A stretch of DNA of 64,000 nt from Advenella kashmirensis W13003 (GCF_000506985.1 NZ_KI650979.1:310001-374000), one strand, 5' to 3'. Positions 9,758 to 19,395 are shown, numbered from the stretch's first letter. Notes: generated by a model not told the origin, from the sequence alone. Numbers and translations: made by a program.

Positions 9758-11182
9758 TTATTTCTTGAAATTGCCGAACGCGCCCATCCCGCCGCGCAGC
9801 CCCTTCATGCCACCCATGGCGCGCATCATTTTGCCCATGCCGCCTTTCTTGAACTGCTTCATCATGCCCTGCATCTGTTCGAACTGCTTGAGCAATTTAT
9901 TGACTTCCTGCACCGGCACACCTGCGCCCGCCGCAATGCGCCGCTTGCGCGTGGCTTTCAGCAACTCGGGCTTGCTTCGCTCCAGCGGCGTCATGGAATT
10001 CAGAATGCCTTCCGTGCGGCGCAACTGCTTTTCAGCCTGCCCGCCCTGAATCTGGCCAGCGGCCTGGGCAAACTGCGCAGGCAGCTTTTCCATAAGCGAA
10101 CTCATATCGCCCATTTTTTTGACCTGCTGCAACTGCTCGCGGAAATCGTTCAAATCAAAGCGGTCACCCGTCTTGATCTTGGACGCCAGCTTTTGCGCCT
10201 CGGCAATATCGATATTGCGTTGCGCCTGTTCCACCAGCGACACAATGTCGCCCATGCCCAGCACCCGCTGCGCCATCCGTTCCGGGTGGAACACTTCCAG
10301 GCCATCCAGTTTTTCGGACACCCCGATGAACTTGAGCGGCTTGCCGGTTACATGACGCACCGACAGCGCGGCGCCCCCTCGGGCATCGCCATCCAGCTTG
10401 GTCAGCACCACGCCCGTGAGCGGCAGCGCCTCGCCGAATGCCTTGGCCACATTCACCGCATCCTGACCCTGCATGGCATCGACCACGAACAGCGTCTCGA
10501 CCGGCTTGATCAGCCCGTGCAGCATGCTGATTTCCTGCATCATGGCCTCGTCCACACCCAGGCGGCCGGCCGTATCCACAATCAGCACTTCATAATGGTG
10601 CTTGCGGGCGTGATCTACCGCAGCCAGCGCGATATCGCGCGGCTTCTGGTCTGCAGCCGAAGGGAAGAAATCCGCCCCCACCTGCCCGGCCACGGTGCGC
10701 AACTGCTCGATCGCCGCAGGACGATAAACGTCGACACTGACCACCAGCACTTTCTTTTTGGGAACCTTGCGACCGTTCTGGATCAGCTCGCCGGACACCA
10801 GCAGGCGCGCCAGTTTACCGGTGGTGGTGGTTTTACCCGCCCCCTGCAGACCCGCCATCAGGATAATCGCCGGCGGCGTGGTGGTCAGGTCCAGCTCGGA
10901 GGCGCCCTCGCCCAGATCGCCGCCCATGACGGCGGTGAGCTCCTTGTGCACCACGCCGACCAGCGCCTGGCCGGGGCTCAGGCTGCCGGTGACATCAACC
11001 CCCAGCGCGCGCTCCTTGACCTTGGCCACGAATTCGCGCACCACCGGCAGGGACACATCGGCCTCCAGCAGCGCCATGCGCACTTCACGCAGCATCTCCT
11101 GGGTATTGGCTTCGGTCAGACGCGCTTCGCCGCGCAGGGTTTTCATGGCCCGGCTGAGCCGGTCGGTCAGATTATCAAACAT
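9758..11182 (-). CDS. ffh: Signal recognition particle protein Ffh
   Basis: GTPase of the bacterial SRP, which targets nascent membrane proteins with 4.5S RNA and FtsY. The 474-residue protein begins MFDNLTDRLSRAMKTLRG (N domain), has the G1 loop GLQGAGKT (111-118), DTAGR and TKLDGDARGG motifs, and a methionine-rich C-terminal M domain ending in a Gly/Met/Lys-rich tail. Standard length. The opposite strand carries a 511-codon open frame, which is a codon-bias shadow. Confidence 0.98.
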   Translation of the reverse strand: MFDNLTDRLSRAMKTLRGEARLTEANTQEMLREVRMALLEADVSLPVVREFVAKVKERALGVDVTGSLSPGQALVGVVHKELTAVMGGDLGEGASELDLTTTPPAIILMAGLQGAGKTTTTGKLARLLVSGELIQNGRKVPKKKVLVVSVDVYRPAAIEQLRTVAGQVGADFFPSAADQKPRDIALAAVDHARKHHYEVLIVDTAGRLGVDEAMMQEISMLHGLIKPVETLFVVDAMQGQDAVNVAKAFGEALPLTGVVLTKLDGDARGGAALSVRHVTGKPLKFIGVSEKLDGLEVFHPERMAQRVLGMGDIVSLVEQAQRNIDIAEAQKLASKIKTGDRFDLNDFREQLQQVKKMGDMSSLMEKLPAQFAQAAGQIQGGQAEKQLRRTEGILNSMTPLERSKPELLKATRKRRIAAGAGVPVQEVNKLLKQFEQMQGMMKQFKKGGMGKMMRAMGGMKGLRGGMGAFGNFKK

Positions 11183-11297
11183 GGAATTTCACTGAAGTAA
11201 AAGGGATTGGGCAAAACGGCTATACTATAGGCCTGCAGACCGGATCGCACCTATGCAGATCCGCTGATTGCTCATCCGGAAACACACATCATATTTT

Positions 11298-12149
11298 ATG
11301 TCTTACGACATTGTATTTCACTCTCTGGCCACCGTGGCCTATCTGCTGCTCAGTTTACTAATTTGGCGGCCCCTGCTCGGCGGGCAGGCCCCTGTTCTGG
11401 CCGACGGCGCCTCACGCTGGCTGCTGGCGCTGGTCCTGGTCGTGCATGGCGTGGCCGTGCACCTGGCCATGCTGCACGAGAGCGAACTGCGCCTGTCCTG
11501 GTCGGTGGGCTTATCGCTTACCATCTGGCTGGGCATGCTGGTGTTCTGGCTGGAAAACCTGGTCAGCGACATCGGCGGCCTTAAACTGCTGCTGTTACCC
11601 ATTGCCGGCGTCATCTGCCTGCTGGCCGCCCTCTTCCCGGGCCACGACAGCCTGGTCATCCCCGTCGCGGACGCCTATTTCCAAATTCACCTGCTCATTT
11701 CCATCGGCGCCTACAGCCTCATCGCCATCGCCGCCATCCAGGCGTTCCTGATGACCTCGCTGGACCGCTACCTGCACCAGCCGGTCAAAACCCGAGCCGA
11801 ACGCTCGGTCTTCGCCCTGGCGCTCGAAGAACAGCCGCCCCTGCTGGTTCAGGAAAAAATCCTGTTCCGCCTGATCTGGATCGGCTTTGTGCTGCTGACC
11901 CTGTCCATCATTACAGGTGTGGTCGTTTCCATGAGAATCAATGGCGTCATGCTGCCGTTTGACCACAAAACCGTCTTTACCATGATGTCCTGGGTGGTCT
12001 TTGGCCTACTTCTGCTGGGACGTGCCATGCGCGGCTGGCGCGGCCGCTTTGCCCTGCGCTGGACCCTGGTGGGCTTTGCCCTGCTCATGATCGCCTACAC
12101 CGGCACCCGCTTCATCTTCGACGTTCTGCTGCACAAAGGAGGCGCATAA
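11298..12149 (+). CDS. YpjD/CcsA-family cytochrome c assembly-type membrane protein
   Basis: A 283-residue protein with about eight transmembrane segments, in the HemX/CcsA/YpjD group related to haem-handling subunits of cytochrome c biogenesis. The family core is seen in FQIHLLISIGAYSLIAIAAI and, in the last third, FDHKTVFTMMSWVVFGLLL, which hold the conserved histidines. Being next to ffh is the common location for ypjD-type genes. ATG 11298 is preferred to an upstream TTG (11268). The exact role is not established. Confidence 0.85.
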   Translation: MSYDIVFHSLATVAYLLLSLLIWRPLLGGQAPVLADGASRWLLALVLVVHGVAVHLAMLHESELRLSWSVGLSLTIWLGMLVFWLENLVSDIGGLKLLLLPIAGVICLLAALFPGHDSLVIPVADAYFQIHLLISIGAYSLIAIAAIQAFLMTSLDRYLHQPVKTRAERSVFALALEEQPPLLVQEKILFRLIWIGFVLLTLSIITGVVVSMRINGVMLPFDHKTVFTMMSWVVFGLLLLGRAMRGWRGRFALRWTLVGFALLMIAYTGTRFIFDVLLHKGGA

Positions 12150-12409
12150 TGCGATTTGTCATCACCATCGTCCTGCTCTGTGTACTTTACCTTGTGCTGC
12201 GCCACTTCCTGCGCAGCTTCATTCGCAAACTGAGCGACAACGCAGCGACCCAGGCCGCCCGCGCCCAGGGCACCGCCACCGCCAGCCTGCCCGAAGAAAA
12301 CATGGTGCAATGCGCCCACTGCGGCGTCTACCTGCCCGCCTCCGAGGCCATCATGCAGAACGGACAACCCTGGTGCAGCCAGGAACACGCCAAACTGGGC
12401 ATGAAATGA
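12149..12409 (+). CDS. PP0621-family small membrane protein with zinc-ribbon-like C-terminus
   Basis: An 86-residue protein with one N-terminal membrane helix (VITIVLLCVLYLVL) and a C-terminal MVQCAHCGVYLPASEA ... WCSQEH segment, with two close cysteines and a Cys-x-x-x-His that look metal-binding. This layout is that of the conserved PP0621 family of unknown function. Its ATG overlaps the stop of the ypjD-like gene by one base, and ampD follows 25 bp later, so the three are probably one operon. Confidence 0.8.
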   Translation: MRFVITIVLLCVLYLVLRHFLRSFIRKLSDNAATQAARAQGTATASLPEENMVQCAHCGVYLPASEAIMQNGQPWCSQEHAKLGMK

Positions 12410-12434
12410 CTGTTATTTGGTAGAGCAATTTGAT

Positions 12435-13058
12435 ATGGCAACAACAGAAGACCTGAAACTGGATCGACACGGCTGGCTGTGCCCGCAGCCGGGCGTGCGG
12501 CACGTTCGCTCACCCAACCAGGATCGCCGTCCCCTGCTGGAAAACATCTCCCTGCTGGTGATCCACAACATCAGCCTGCCGCCTGGGCAGTTCGGCGGCA
12601 AATATGTACGGCAACTCTTTACCAACACCCTGCGCGCCGACGAACACCCCTTCTTTGCACAGATTGCTGATCTGCGTGTGTCGGCCCACTTCTTTATTCG
12701 CCGCAGCGGGCGGATTATCCAGTTCGTGAGCTGCGACCGGCGCGCGTGGCATGCGGGCGTGTCGCGCTTTGACGGGCGGGATCGCTGCAATGACTTTTCT
12801 ATCGGGATTGAACTGGAGGGGACGGATTTTGAGCCGTTTACCGATGAACAATACCTGCAGCTGGCGGCACTGACTACTGTGCTGCGCAATCGCTATACCT
12901 TGAAAGCAGTGCGCGGACATGAACATATTGCCCCCAAACGCAAGACCGATCCGGGGCCGTATTTTGACTGGCATTGGTATAAGCGGCTGACTGGATGGGA
13001 CTGGCGACAGATGCCCGAAGGCATTGCGAGCCAGCGGCTGGTGCGCGTCGGCTCGTAA
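12435..13058 (+). CDS. ampD: 1,6-anhydro-N-acetylmuramyl-L-alanine amidase AmpD
   Basis: Cytoplasmic zinc amidase of peptidoglycan recycling that cuts anhydro-muropeptides and so keeps AmpR-type beta-lactamase induction low. The 207-residue N-acetylmuramoyl-L-alanine amidase domain has the zinc ligands His44 (LLVIHNISLPPG), His162 and Asp172 (GHEHIAPKRKTDPG) and the catalytic Glu126 (IGIELEGTDFEPF). No signal peptide, as expected for AmpD. A TTG at 12417 is an alternative start. Confidence 0.95.
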   Translation: MATTEDLKLDRHGWLCPQPGVRHVRSPNQDRRPLLENISLLVIHNISLPPGQFGGKYVRQLFTNTLRADEHPFFAQIADLRVSAHFFIRRSGRIIQFVSCDRRAWHAGVSRFDGRDRCNDFSIGIELEGTDFEPFTDEQYLQLAALTTVLRNRYTLKAVRGHEHIAPKRKTDPGPYFDWHWYKRLTGWDWRQMPEGIASQRLVRVGS

Positions 13059-13080
13059 GACGACAACCGCCCCACAGAAT

Positions 13081-13100
13081 AAAAAAGCGCCCGCAAGCGC
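13081..13100 (-). terminator. Possible terminator of htpG
   Basis: On the minus strand GCGC, a six-base loop and GCGC are followed by six T. A second hairpin (GCGGCG ... CGCCGC, about 13114-13139) lies closer to htpG. Stem short, so moderate support. Confidence 0.45.
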
Positions 13101-13171
13101 ATTTCAAATGCAATGCGGCGATCCCATAGGACCGCCGCTATTCACTTAATGACCGGTTTCCCGGTCAGCCT

Positions 13172-15085
13172 TCAGCTCTTGAGAAGCAAACCATTCAGAC
13201 GCTTCACATACGCAGCCGGATCGGCAATCTGCGCGCCTTCGGCCAGCATGGCCTGATCCAGCAGCACGTGCGCCCAGTCATCAAACGCCTCGCCTTCCGT
13301 GCCCTTGATTTTTTCAATCAGGGCGTGCTCAGGATTGATCTCCAGCACAGGCTTGATATCCGGCGTTTCCTGGCCAGCCGCTTTCAACAGGCGCAGCAAA
13401 TGCGGGCTCACATCGTTCTGGCCAACCACCACGCAAGCGGGTGAATCCACCAGGCGATTCGTGACCTGCACTTCTTTCACAGACTCGCCCAGGGAGGTTT
13501 TCAGCCGCTCCAGCAAGGGCTTGAGAGACTCGGCCACTTCTTCCTGCTTCTTCTTCTCTGCCTCATCCGTGAGCTTGTCCAGATCCAGGCCACCCTTGGC
13601 CACAGACACAAAAGACTTGCCATCGAACTGGCGGAAATGCGAGAGCATCCATTCATCCACGCGGTCTGACAACAGCAGCACCTCAATGCCTTTCTTGCGG
13701 AAAATCTCCAGATGCGGACTGTTCTTGGCCGCAGCAAAAGTATCAGCCGTCACATAATAAATGGCTTCCTGCCCTTCCTTCATGCGGGAAATATAGTCAG
13801 CCAGCGTCACATTCTGAATGGCATCATCGTTATGGGTAGAGGCAAAACGCAGGAGCTTGGCAATACGCTCCTGGTTGGCCATATCCTCGCCCGTGCCTTC
13901 CTTGAGCACCTGGCCGAACTCGGTCCAGAAACCGGCGTAGTCTTCTGCACGGTTTTCTGCCAAATCCTCCAGCAGGCTCAGGATACGCTTGGTCGAGCCT
14001 TCGCGAATAGACTTCACATCGCGGCTTTCCTGCAGGATTTCACGAGAGACATTCAGCGGCAGATCGGCCGAATCAATCACCCCGCGCACAAAGCGCAGGT
14101 AGGACGGCAGCAACTGCTCGGCGTCATCCATAATGAAAACACGTTTGACATACAGCTTCACACCGCGGCGCGCATCGCGATCGTACAGATCAAACGGCGC
14201 ATGCTTGGGCAGATACAGCAGTTGCGTATATTCGCTGCGGCCTTCAACGCGGTTATGCGTCCATGCCAGCGGCTCTTCAAAATCATGGCTAACGTGCTTG
14301 TAAAACTCGGTGTACTGCTCGTCTGTAATATCGTTCTTGGCACGGGTCCACAGCGCGCTGGCCTGGTTAATGGTTTCCCATTCGTCTTTCTTAACCTGCT
14401 CGCCCTTCTCGGAATCGTACTCTTCCTTCTGCATGAGCACAGGCAGGGAAATGTGATCGGAATAGCGACGCAGCACCTCGCGCAGCTTCCAGCCACTCAG
14501 GAAATCATCCTCATCGGCGCGCAGATGCAGCGTCACGCTGGTACCGCGCTCGGCCTTTTCCGTGTCGGCAACCGTGAACTCGCCCTGCCCTTCGGATTCC
14601 CAGAACACAGCCTGATCGACCGGCTCGCCCGCGCGGCGGCTGACCACCGTGACCTTGTCGGCCACGATGAAGGAAGAATAGAAACCCACGCCGAACTGGC
14701 CGATGAGTTGCGCGTCTTTCTGCTTGTCGCCCGACAGCTGGGAGAAGAACTCCTTGGTGCCGGACCGGGCAATCGTACCCAGATTGGCCACCGCCTCGGC
14801 CTTGGTCAAACCGATACCGTTGTCAGCAATGGTGATCGTGCGCGCATCCTTGTCATAGCTGACGCGGATTTCCAGATCGGCGCCACCTTCGAGCAATTCG
14901 GGCTTGTCGATCGCCTCGAAACGCAGCTTGTCGCAGGCGTCTGACGCGTTAGAGACCAGCTCACGCAGGAAAATTTCCTTATTGCTGTACAGGGAATGAA
15001 TCATCAAATGCAGAAGCTGCTTCACTTCTGTCTGGAAACCCAGCGTTTCCTCTGCTTTCTTCACGGTAGTATCGGATTGACTCAT
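13172..15085 (-). CDS. htpG: Molecular chaperone HtpG (Hsp90)
   Basis: ATP-dependent Hsp90 chaperone, 637 residues. The GHKL ATPase motifs are visible: [17 protein letters not shown] (Asn/Asp for Mg-ATP), [13 protein letters not shown] and [15 protein letters not shown]. The middle domain ([18 protein letters not shown]) and C-terminal dimerisation domain are complete. ATG 15085 opens [21 protein letters not shown], the usual start. The 238 bases upstream to the tRNA gene are non-coding. Confidence 0.98.
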   Translation of the reverse strand: MSQSDTTVKKAEETLGFQTEVKQLLHLMIHSLYSNKEIFLRELVSNASDACDKLRFEAIDKPELLEGGADLEIRVSYDKDARTITIADNGIGLTKAEAVANLGTIARSGTKEFFSQLSGDKQKDAQLIGQFGVGFYSSFIVADKVTVVSRRAGEPVDQAVFWESEGQGEFTVADTEKAERGTSVTLHLRADEDDFLSGWKLREVLRRYSDHISLPVLMQKEEYDSEKGEQVKKDEWETINQASALWTRAKNDITDEQYTEFYKHVSHDFEEPLAWTHNRVEGRSEYTQLLYLPKHAPFDLYDRDARRGVKLYVKRVFIMDDAEQLLPSYLRFVRGVIDSADLPLNVSREILQESRDVKSIREGSTKRILSLLEDLAENRAEDYAGFWTEFGQVLKEGTGEDMANQERIAKLLRFASTHNDDAIQNVTLADYISRMKEGQEAIYYVTADTFAAAKNSPHLEIFRKKGIEVLLLSDRVDEWMLSHFRQFDGKSFVSVAKGGLDLDKLTDEAEKKKQEEVAESLKPLLERLKTSLGESVKEVQVTNRLVDSPACVVVGQNDVSPHLLRLLKAAGQETPDIKPVLEINPEHALIEKIKGTEGEAFDDWAHVLLDQAMLAEGAQIADPAAYVKRLNGLLLKS

Positions 15086-15282
15086 GGTAGTGATCGGGTA
15101 AATTGATTGGAAAATGGTGAAAAATGGGGCAAAACGGCCTGTTTTGAGGTGATTTTGCCCTCGTATCTGGTAGTAGTGGGGATAGTGGGAGGGTTTTCAA
15201 GGGGGAAAGTGGGGTTTTGAGGCGGGAATGGGGAATTTTTTTGTCGTGGGGCGTGGGAGTGGTGCGTGGGGAAGAATATGGG

Positions 15283-15288
15283 TATAAT
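15283..15288 (+). promoter_or_regulatory. -10 element of tRNA-Leu
   Basis: TATAAT 35 bases before the tRNA 5' end, followed by a C/G-containing discriminator. No good -35 is seen at the usual spacing. Confidence 0.6.
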
Positions 15289-15323
15289 TCCGCTCTTATC
15301 TCTGCAACATACCCTCCATACCT

Positions 15324-15408
15324 GCCCGGGTGGTGAAATTGGTAGACGCAGGGGACTCAAAATCCCCCGCCGCAAGGCGTGCCGGTTCGATTCCGGCCCC
15401 GGGCACCA
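15324..15408 (+). tRNA. tRNA-Leu (anticodon CAA)
   Basis: 85 nt including encoded CCA. The acceptor stem GCCCGGG pairs with CCCGGGC, the anticodon stem GGGGA/TCCCC holds loop CTCAAAA with CAA at 15358-15360, there is a long class II variable arm, and the T-arm is GCCGG-TTCGATT-CCGGC. It is intact and serves as the entry site of the island that follows; its 3' part is repeated at 21127. Confidence 0.96.
15354..15406 (+). repeat. Left att-like direct repeat (3' end of tRNA-Leu)
   Basis: Bases 15354-15406, from the anticodon arm to the acceptor 3' strand, recur at 21127-21179 with 2 mismatches in 53 (in the variable arm). Repeats of this sort mark integration of genomic islands into tRNA 3' ends. 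The enclosed segment is about 5.8 kb. Confidence 0.85.
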
Positions 15409-15446
15409 TTGTAAATCAAGAACTTACAATGGAATTTAGACATTTC

Positions 15447-15851
15447 GGCTCTACACCATAAACGAGGGATGGGTACTCACCAAACTCTGTGAATCACTCC
15501 ATTCCAACCGCATTGAGCTAATACTCGTAAGCTGTAATTCTCAAAATTCCTGAACCCATACGCACGACGCGAGAGCATTTCCATTTTAGTATGGAAGCCC
15601 TCGGTGATGCCATTTGACTTAGAGAACCGCCACACCCTCACAATAGGCTCCAGCCACGACTTAAGCGTGCTGGCCAGCACCCGCGCCGGGCTTTGGGCAA
15701 ATTGCTCCAGCAGTCCCAGAAACTCGGGCAAGAGCTGCTTGACCCGCTTGCGCCTGACGGTTGCGTCCCGCTTCCGTTCTTGCCGGACTGGCTGAGGCCT
15801 CAGGTCCCGCCCTTGATACCTCTTCCAGCCAGAATCACCACACGCATGCTG
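15447..15851 (-). pseudogene. ISL3-family transposase, C-terminal remnant (copy 1)
   Basis: A reverse-strand frame ending at 15477 encodes the last part of an ISL3-type DDE transposase: RVKQLLPEFLGLLEQF, then SNGITEGFHTKMEMLSRR and AYGFRNFENYSLRVLAQ, the standard ISL3 C-terminal signature. The N-terminal two thirds are missing. The outer end GGCTCTACACCATAAACG (15447 on) looks like the element's terminal repeat. A related remnant follows the second tRNA repeat at 21262. Confidence 0.8.
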
Positions 15852-16229
15852 AATTGCGCCATAGACAGCGCGGATGACGAGTCAAGGGGTAGGTTCGGCC
15901 CGCAGGCCTACGGGCGAGGACACGACCCCTTGACGCGGCAGGAGTGCCCACACGCTGCGCCCCGGGGGAGGTGTTCAGGGCCATCGGCCCGTAACCCCTG
16001 CCCCCGAGGCTCCCGCCGGCGAGGGTGGAGAGCCCAGAGAGGCAAAGCCTCTTTGGGAAGTACACTCACCAACGGGAAGCCAGTATCGCTGTCAATCGGG
16101 AAAACCTATTGATAGGCAGAAAAGCAAGACAATTTCTGCGTGAAACCTTTTCGCCTATTTTCTGGACGAAACACCAAAAAAAATATCACATCTTGTAAAC
16201 TAACGTTACCTAAAGCACGGGAGACAACC
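15852..16229. other. Gene-free stretch at the island edge
   Basis: 378 bases without a convincing gene. The first half is GC-rich and short-ORF-bearing on both strands; from about 16100 it turns AT-richer, matching the island genes. I see no repeat, tRNA or integrase remnant in it. Confidence 0.5.
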
Positions 16230-16454
16230 ATGGCTGAGATGAGTTCGCACGAAACAGAACTAAGTAAAACGATATCCGGTGCCGAGCGCGACCGGCGTGT
16301 AGCGGCCGTCCATTACGCTCGCGCATCAGTCGGTTTGGAGGGGTTCTCGCTCAGTGCAGCAGATGAAGAACATGCTCAACGGTTCATCAACGGGGACATT
16401 GACCTCGAAGAATTTGTGCAACCGCGTAGTGCCTTGGCAAGCCCAAAAGCTTAG
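16230..16454 (+). CDS. VbhA-like Fic antitoxin without a Fic partner
   Basis: A 74-residue protein, MAEMSSHETELSKTISGAER..., resembling the antitoxin VbhA domain. It contains the Fic-inhibitory motif (S/T)xxxE(G/N) as S-V-G-L-E-G in ARASVGLEGFSLS (about residues 36-41), whose Glu blocks the ATP site of Fic AMP-transferases. The C-terminal HAQRFINGDIDLEEFVQ also fits the family. ATG 16230 has GGGAG 7 bp upstream. No fic gene is nearby; the next gene is a SIR2 protein 149 bp on. It may be an orphan left by loss of its toxin, or act on a distant one. Confidence 0.72.
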   Translation: MAEMSSHETELSKTISGAERDRRVAAVHYARASVGLEGFSLSAADEEHAQRFINGDIDLEEFVQPRSALASPKA

Positions 16455-16538
16455 TCATGACGAAGAAAATATAGGTGGTTGAAGCTAGTGTAGGATAGGC
16501 TTTCGCCGGGCTCTGTATTACACAATCATTTAAAAACT

Positions 16539-16554
16539 TTGACGTGGGCGTCAA
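16539..16554. promoter_or_regulatory. Inverted repeat upstream of the Sir2-HerA pair
   Basis: TTGACG-TGGG-CGTCAA, a perfect 6-bp inverted repeat 50 bp before the SIR2 start. It could be an operator; the left half also resembles a -35 hexamer. Confidence 0.4.
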
Positions 16555-16603
16555 CACGATCTTTAGCTAGTTTAAATAAGACCTTCAAGGACGAGAGGAC
16601 CGG

Positions 16604-17647
16604 ATGGAGCTTCATAGCGTCAAATTACGCCTTCAAGAGCACCTCAGCGATGGAATGGTTACGGTGGTTGGTTCCGGCCTCTCCTGCGCTGAGGGCCTTC
16701 CGGGGATGGGGGAACTAGCAAATTACTTGCTCACCAATATTGGTTCTAATTTAGAAGAAGATGATTCGACTGCGTGGAAAGAGATAGGGCGATTAATTTT
16801 GAGCAAAGGCCTGGAGGCGGCGCTCTTAGCGATGCCTCCAACACCTGCCCTCGAAACAGCCATTTCTTCTGCTACGGCAGAGCTAATATCTGAGCGTGAA
16901 CGATCGGTTATATCTGAGGTATTTTCTGGAAAGCGAAAACTGCGACTTACTCGACTGCTTTCGCACCTCGTTAAGCCGCCCTCTGGACTAACGATTGTCA
17001 CTACAAATTATGACCGGTTAGTAGAAATCGCCGCGGAAGAGGCGGATCTGGGGGCTGATACGATGTTTACCGGGCGCTTCGCCGGCCAGCTAAACGAAAA
17101 TGAAAGCCGGATGAGCTTCTGTCGGGGAATCACTATGAAACCCCGGAGAGCGGCCTCTTTACAGTTCAGACACAGAGCTATCGTTTGCAAACCTCACGGA
17201 AGTCTTGACTGGTACGCAAGAAACGGGCGTCCGGTATTCTATGCCGGAGAATTAACTGGAGTCAGCCGCCTAATAATAACGCCAGGACACAATAAGTTTC
17301 GTAACGGCTACGAAAGCCCTTTTGACCACCATCGGTCCAAGGCAAACGAAGCAATTGACCGAGCAAGTCGATTCTTAGTCTTGGGGTACGGATTTAACGA
17401 CGACCATTTAGAAACGCATTTGTCGCCCAGCATCAGGGCTGGCAAACCAACATTGATGCTGACGCATTCGTTATCTGCCGTGGCAAGAGATTTTGCATTC
17501 AAATTCCCGAGAGTTATTGCTCTTGAGCACGCCCAGAAATCTGGAGTCACCGGCACGAACGCCATAATTGAACAGCAAGAGTTTTTCTTCCCAAATATTG
17601 CAATATGGGATGTTGATTCCTTTGTTACGGAGGTACTTGAACCATGA
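16604..17647 (+). CDS. SIR2-domain protein of a Sir2-HerA defence system
   Basis: A 347-residue SIR2-like protein. The Rossmann NAD-binding start is VVGSGLSCAEGLPGMGELA (21-39); TTNYDRL (133-139, Asn135/Asp137) and CKPHGSLDWY (195-204, His198) are the residues expected for NAD+ hydrolysis, so it appears active. In Sir2-HerA systems the complex with the HerA ATPase depletes NAD+ during phage infection. Its stop overlaps the HerA start by 4 bp. GAGAGGA upstream gives a good ribosome site at ATG 16604. Base use is clearly more AT-rich than the core genes to the left. Confidence 0.88.
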   Translation: MELHSVKLRLQEHLSDGMVTVVGSGLSCAEGLPGMGELANYLLTNIGSNLEEDDSTAWKEIGRLILSKGLEAALLAMPPTPALETAISSATAELISERERSVISEVFSGKRKLRLTRLLSHLVKPPSGLTIVTTNYDRLVEIAAEEADLGADTMFTGRFAGQLNENESRMSFCRGITMKPRRAASLQFRHRAIVCKPHGSLDWYARNGRPVFYAGELTGVSRLIITPGHNKFRNGYESPFDHHRSKANEAIDRASRFLVLGYGFNDDHLETHLSPSIRAGKPTLMLTHSLSAVARDFAFKFPRVIALEHAQKSGVTGTNAIIEQQEFFFPNIAIWDVDSFVTEVLEP

Positions 17648-19395
17648 CAGCCACACCCGCAGCACTACAATTTTCCGAAGCTGAGTTGCTTGGCCGAGTG
17701 TCTTCGGTCGATACAAGCCAAGTCGCCGTCGATGTATCTAACTCAGTGTTATTGACCAGAATAGGTATAGGTAACCTAATCGCAATTAAGGGTAGTACCG
17801 AGCGCGAATTCCTAATTGCAATTACAGAACGGGTCACACGCATCCTAAGCGATGCGCTACCTGACCAATTGCCTGCGGATGGCGAGGACTTACCACTAAC
17901 AGCTGTACCTACCGATGCGGTAAGAGGCGCATTGATTGGAACTTTTCGCACCGTAGATGGGGAAAAGAAAAATACGTTTAAACGCGGCGCTGATAGTTTT
18001 CCACAGATTGATCGCGAGTGTTATGTCATAGAAGGTGCAAATCTTCAACGATTCATGGGAATACTTGGCGCCGACTACCCGCCGAACGAAAGACTAAAGC
18101 TGGGAGCTTTTGTTGCTGATAGAACCGCAGAGGCTATTGCCAGTGGCGATAAGTTTTTCCAAAGACATGCCGCGATTCTGGGAAGTACTGGTTCGGGAAA
18201 AAGTTATGCAGTGGCATTAATTCTCGAGCGGGCAGCCCAGCTCAAGTACCCTAATATCCTTGTGTTTGATATGCACGGAGAGTATGCACCGCTGTCGGAT
18301 GAGAGCAAGGGCGGCTTTGCCAGCAGACTGCGCATCGCAGGCCCCGGGGACTTGGCTCAGCCAGCCGACGACGCGTTGTTCCTTCCCTATTGGCTGTTGA
18401 ATCGAGATGAGATGCTGTCAATGATTCTCGACCGTAGCGATCAAAATGCGCCCAATCAAGCTTCTAGGTTCACGTCTCATGTACGCACTTTAAAAGAGCG
18501 AACGCTCAAAGCAGAAGGCAAAGATGACGTAGCGCAAACCTTTACTGTTGACTCTCCAGTTCCGTACGAGATAAAGGACCTACTGGATCTCTTAAACATA
18601 GACAATACCACCAAGGGCGTCGGCAAAAACGGTCCTGTTAAAGGTGAATGGGAAGACAAGCTGACGAGATTTATCTCTCGCATGGAAGCAAAATTGGAGG
18701 ATCGACGGTATGGATTTATGTTCTCCCCGCCACCCCCTGCAATCGCCTACGATTGGCTCGCCGGACAAATTGCAAAATTGCTTGGTTCGAACGGAGGAAA
18801 GGGCATAAAAATAATCGACTTCTCAGAGGTGCCATCAGATGTCTTACCGGTAGTCACAGGAACTCTTGCTCGACTACTCTATGACGTGCAGTTCTGGATG
18901 GCCGGACGTGATCGCACGCCGGTCACATTGCTTTGCGATGAGGCTCACCTCTACCTTCCGGTACGTGACGATGCTGATGCTGTTCAGCGTCAAGCCTTGG
19001 GGGCTTTCGAGCGTATTGCCAAAGAAGGCCGGAAGTACGGCTTTTCATTGTTAGTCGTTAGTCAGCGCCCGTCAGACGTTAGTAGAACAATATTAAGTCA
19101 ATGCAACAACTTTTTGTCTTTGAGATTAACCAACGATGCAGACCAGGGAGTAATTAAGCGCTTGATGCCCGATTCCTTAGCCGGCTTGACTAGCGTGCTC
19201 CCTTTACTAGATACAGGCGAAGCCTTAATGCTAGGCGACGCGGTTCTACTACCCTCTCGTATCAAACTGGACTTGCCCACCATAGTTCCTGATAGTGCAA
19301 CCCGAGATTTCTGGAAGGATTGGGGAACACAAGCTCCAAATGTTGCAGCTCTGACTAAGGCTGTAGAGTCACTACGTAGCCAAACGAGAAAATAA
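17644..19395 (+). CDS. HerA-like hexameric ATPase of a Sir2-HerA system
   Basis: A 583-residue HerA/FtsK-superfamily ATPase. An N-terminal HAS-barrel-like region (1-150) precedes Walker A GSTGSGKS (180-187), VFDMHGEYAPL (208-218) and Walker B LLCDEAHLYLP (429-439); SLLVVSQRPSDVS and a late LRLTN carry the sensor and arginine-finger region. HerA proteins form hexameric rings that assemble with nucleases or, as here, SIR2 subunits. Translational overlap (ATGA) with the SIR2 gene supports a fixed complex. Confidence 0.9.
   Translation: MTATPAALQFSEAELLGRVSSVDTSQVAVDVSNSVLLTRIGIGNLIAIKGSTEREFLIAITERVTRILSDALPDQLPADGEDLPLTAVPTDAVRGALIGTFRTVDGEKKNTFKRGADSFPQIDRECYVIEGANLQRFMGILGADYPPNERLKLGAFVADRTAEAIASGDKFFQRHAAILGSTGSGKSYAVALILERAAQLKYPNILVFDMHGEYAPLSDESKGGFASRLRIAGPGDLAQPADDALFLPYWLLNRDEMLSMILDRSDQNAPNQASRFTSHVRTLKERTLKAEGKDDVAQTFTVDSPVPYEIKDLLDLLNIDNTTKGVGKNGPVKGEWEDKLTRFISRMEAKLEDRRYGFMFSPPPPAIAYDWLAGQIAKLLGSNGGKGIKIIDFSEVPSDVLPVVTGTLARLLYDVQFWMAGRDRTPVTLLCDEAHLYLPVRDDADAVQRQALGAFERIAKEGRKYGFSLLVVSQRPSDVSRTILSQCNNFLSLRLTNDADQGVIKRLMPDSLAGLTSVLPLLDTGEALMLGDAVLLPSRIKLDLPTIVPDSATRDFWKDWGTQAPNVAALTKAVESLRSQTRK

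Noticed and set aside
9665-11200. Long plus-strand open frame (about 511 codons) opposite ffh
   Set aside because: His/Gln/Leu-rich translation typical of an antisense shadow; ffh on the minus strand is certain.
13712-14944. Long plus-strand open frame (about 410 codons) opposite htpG
   Set aside because: Antisense shadow of a certain gene, no domain character.
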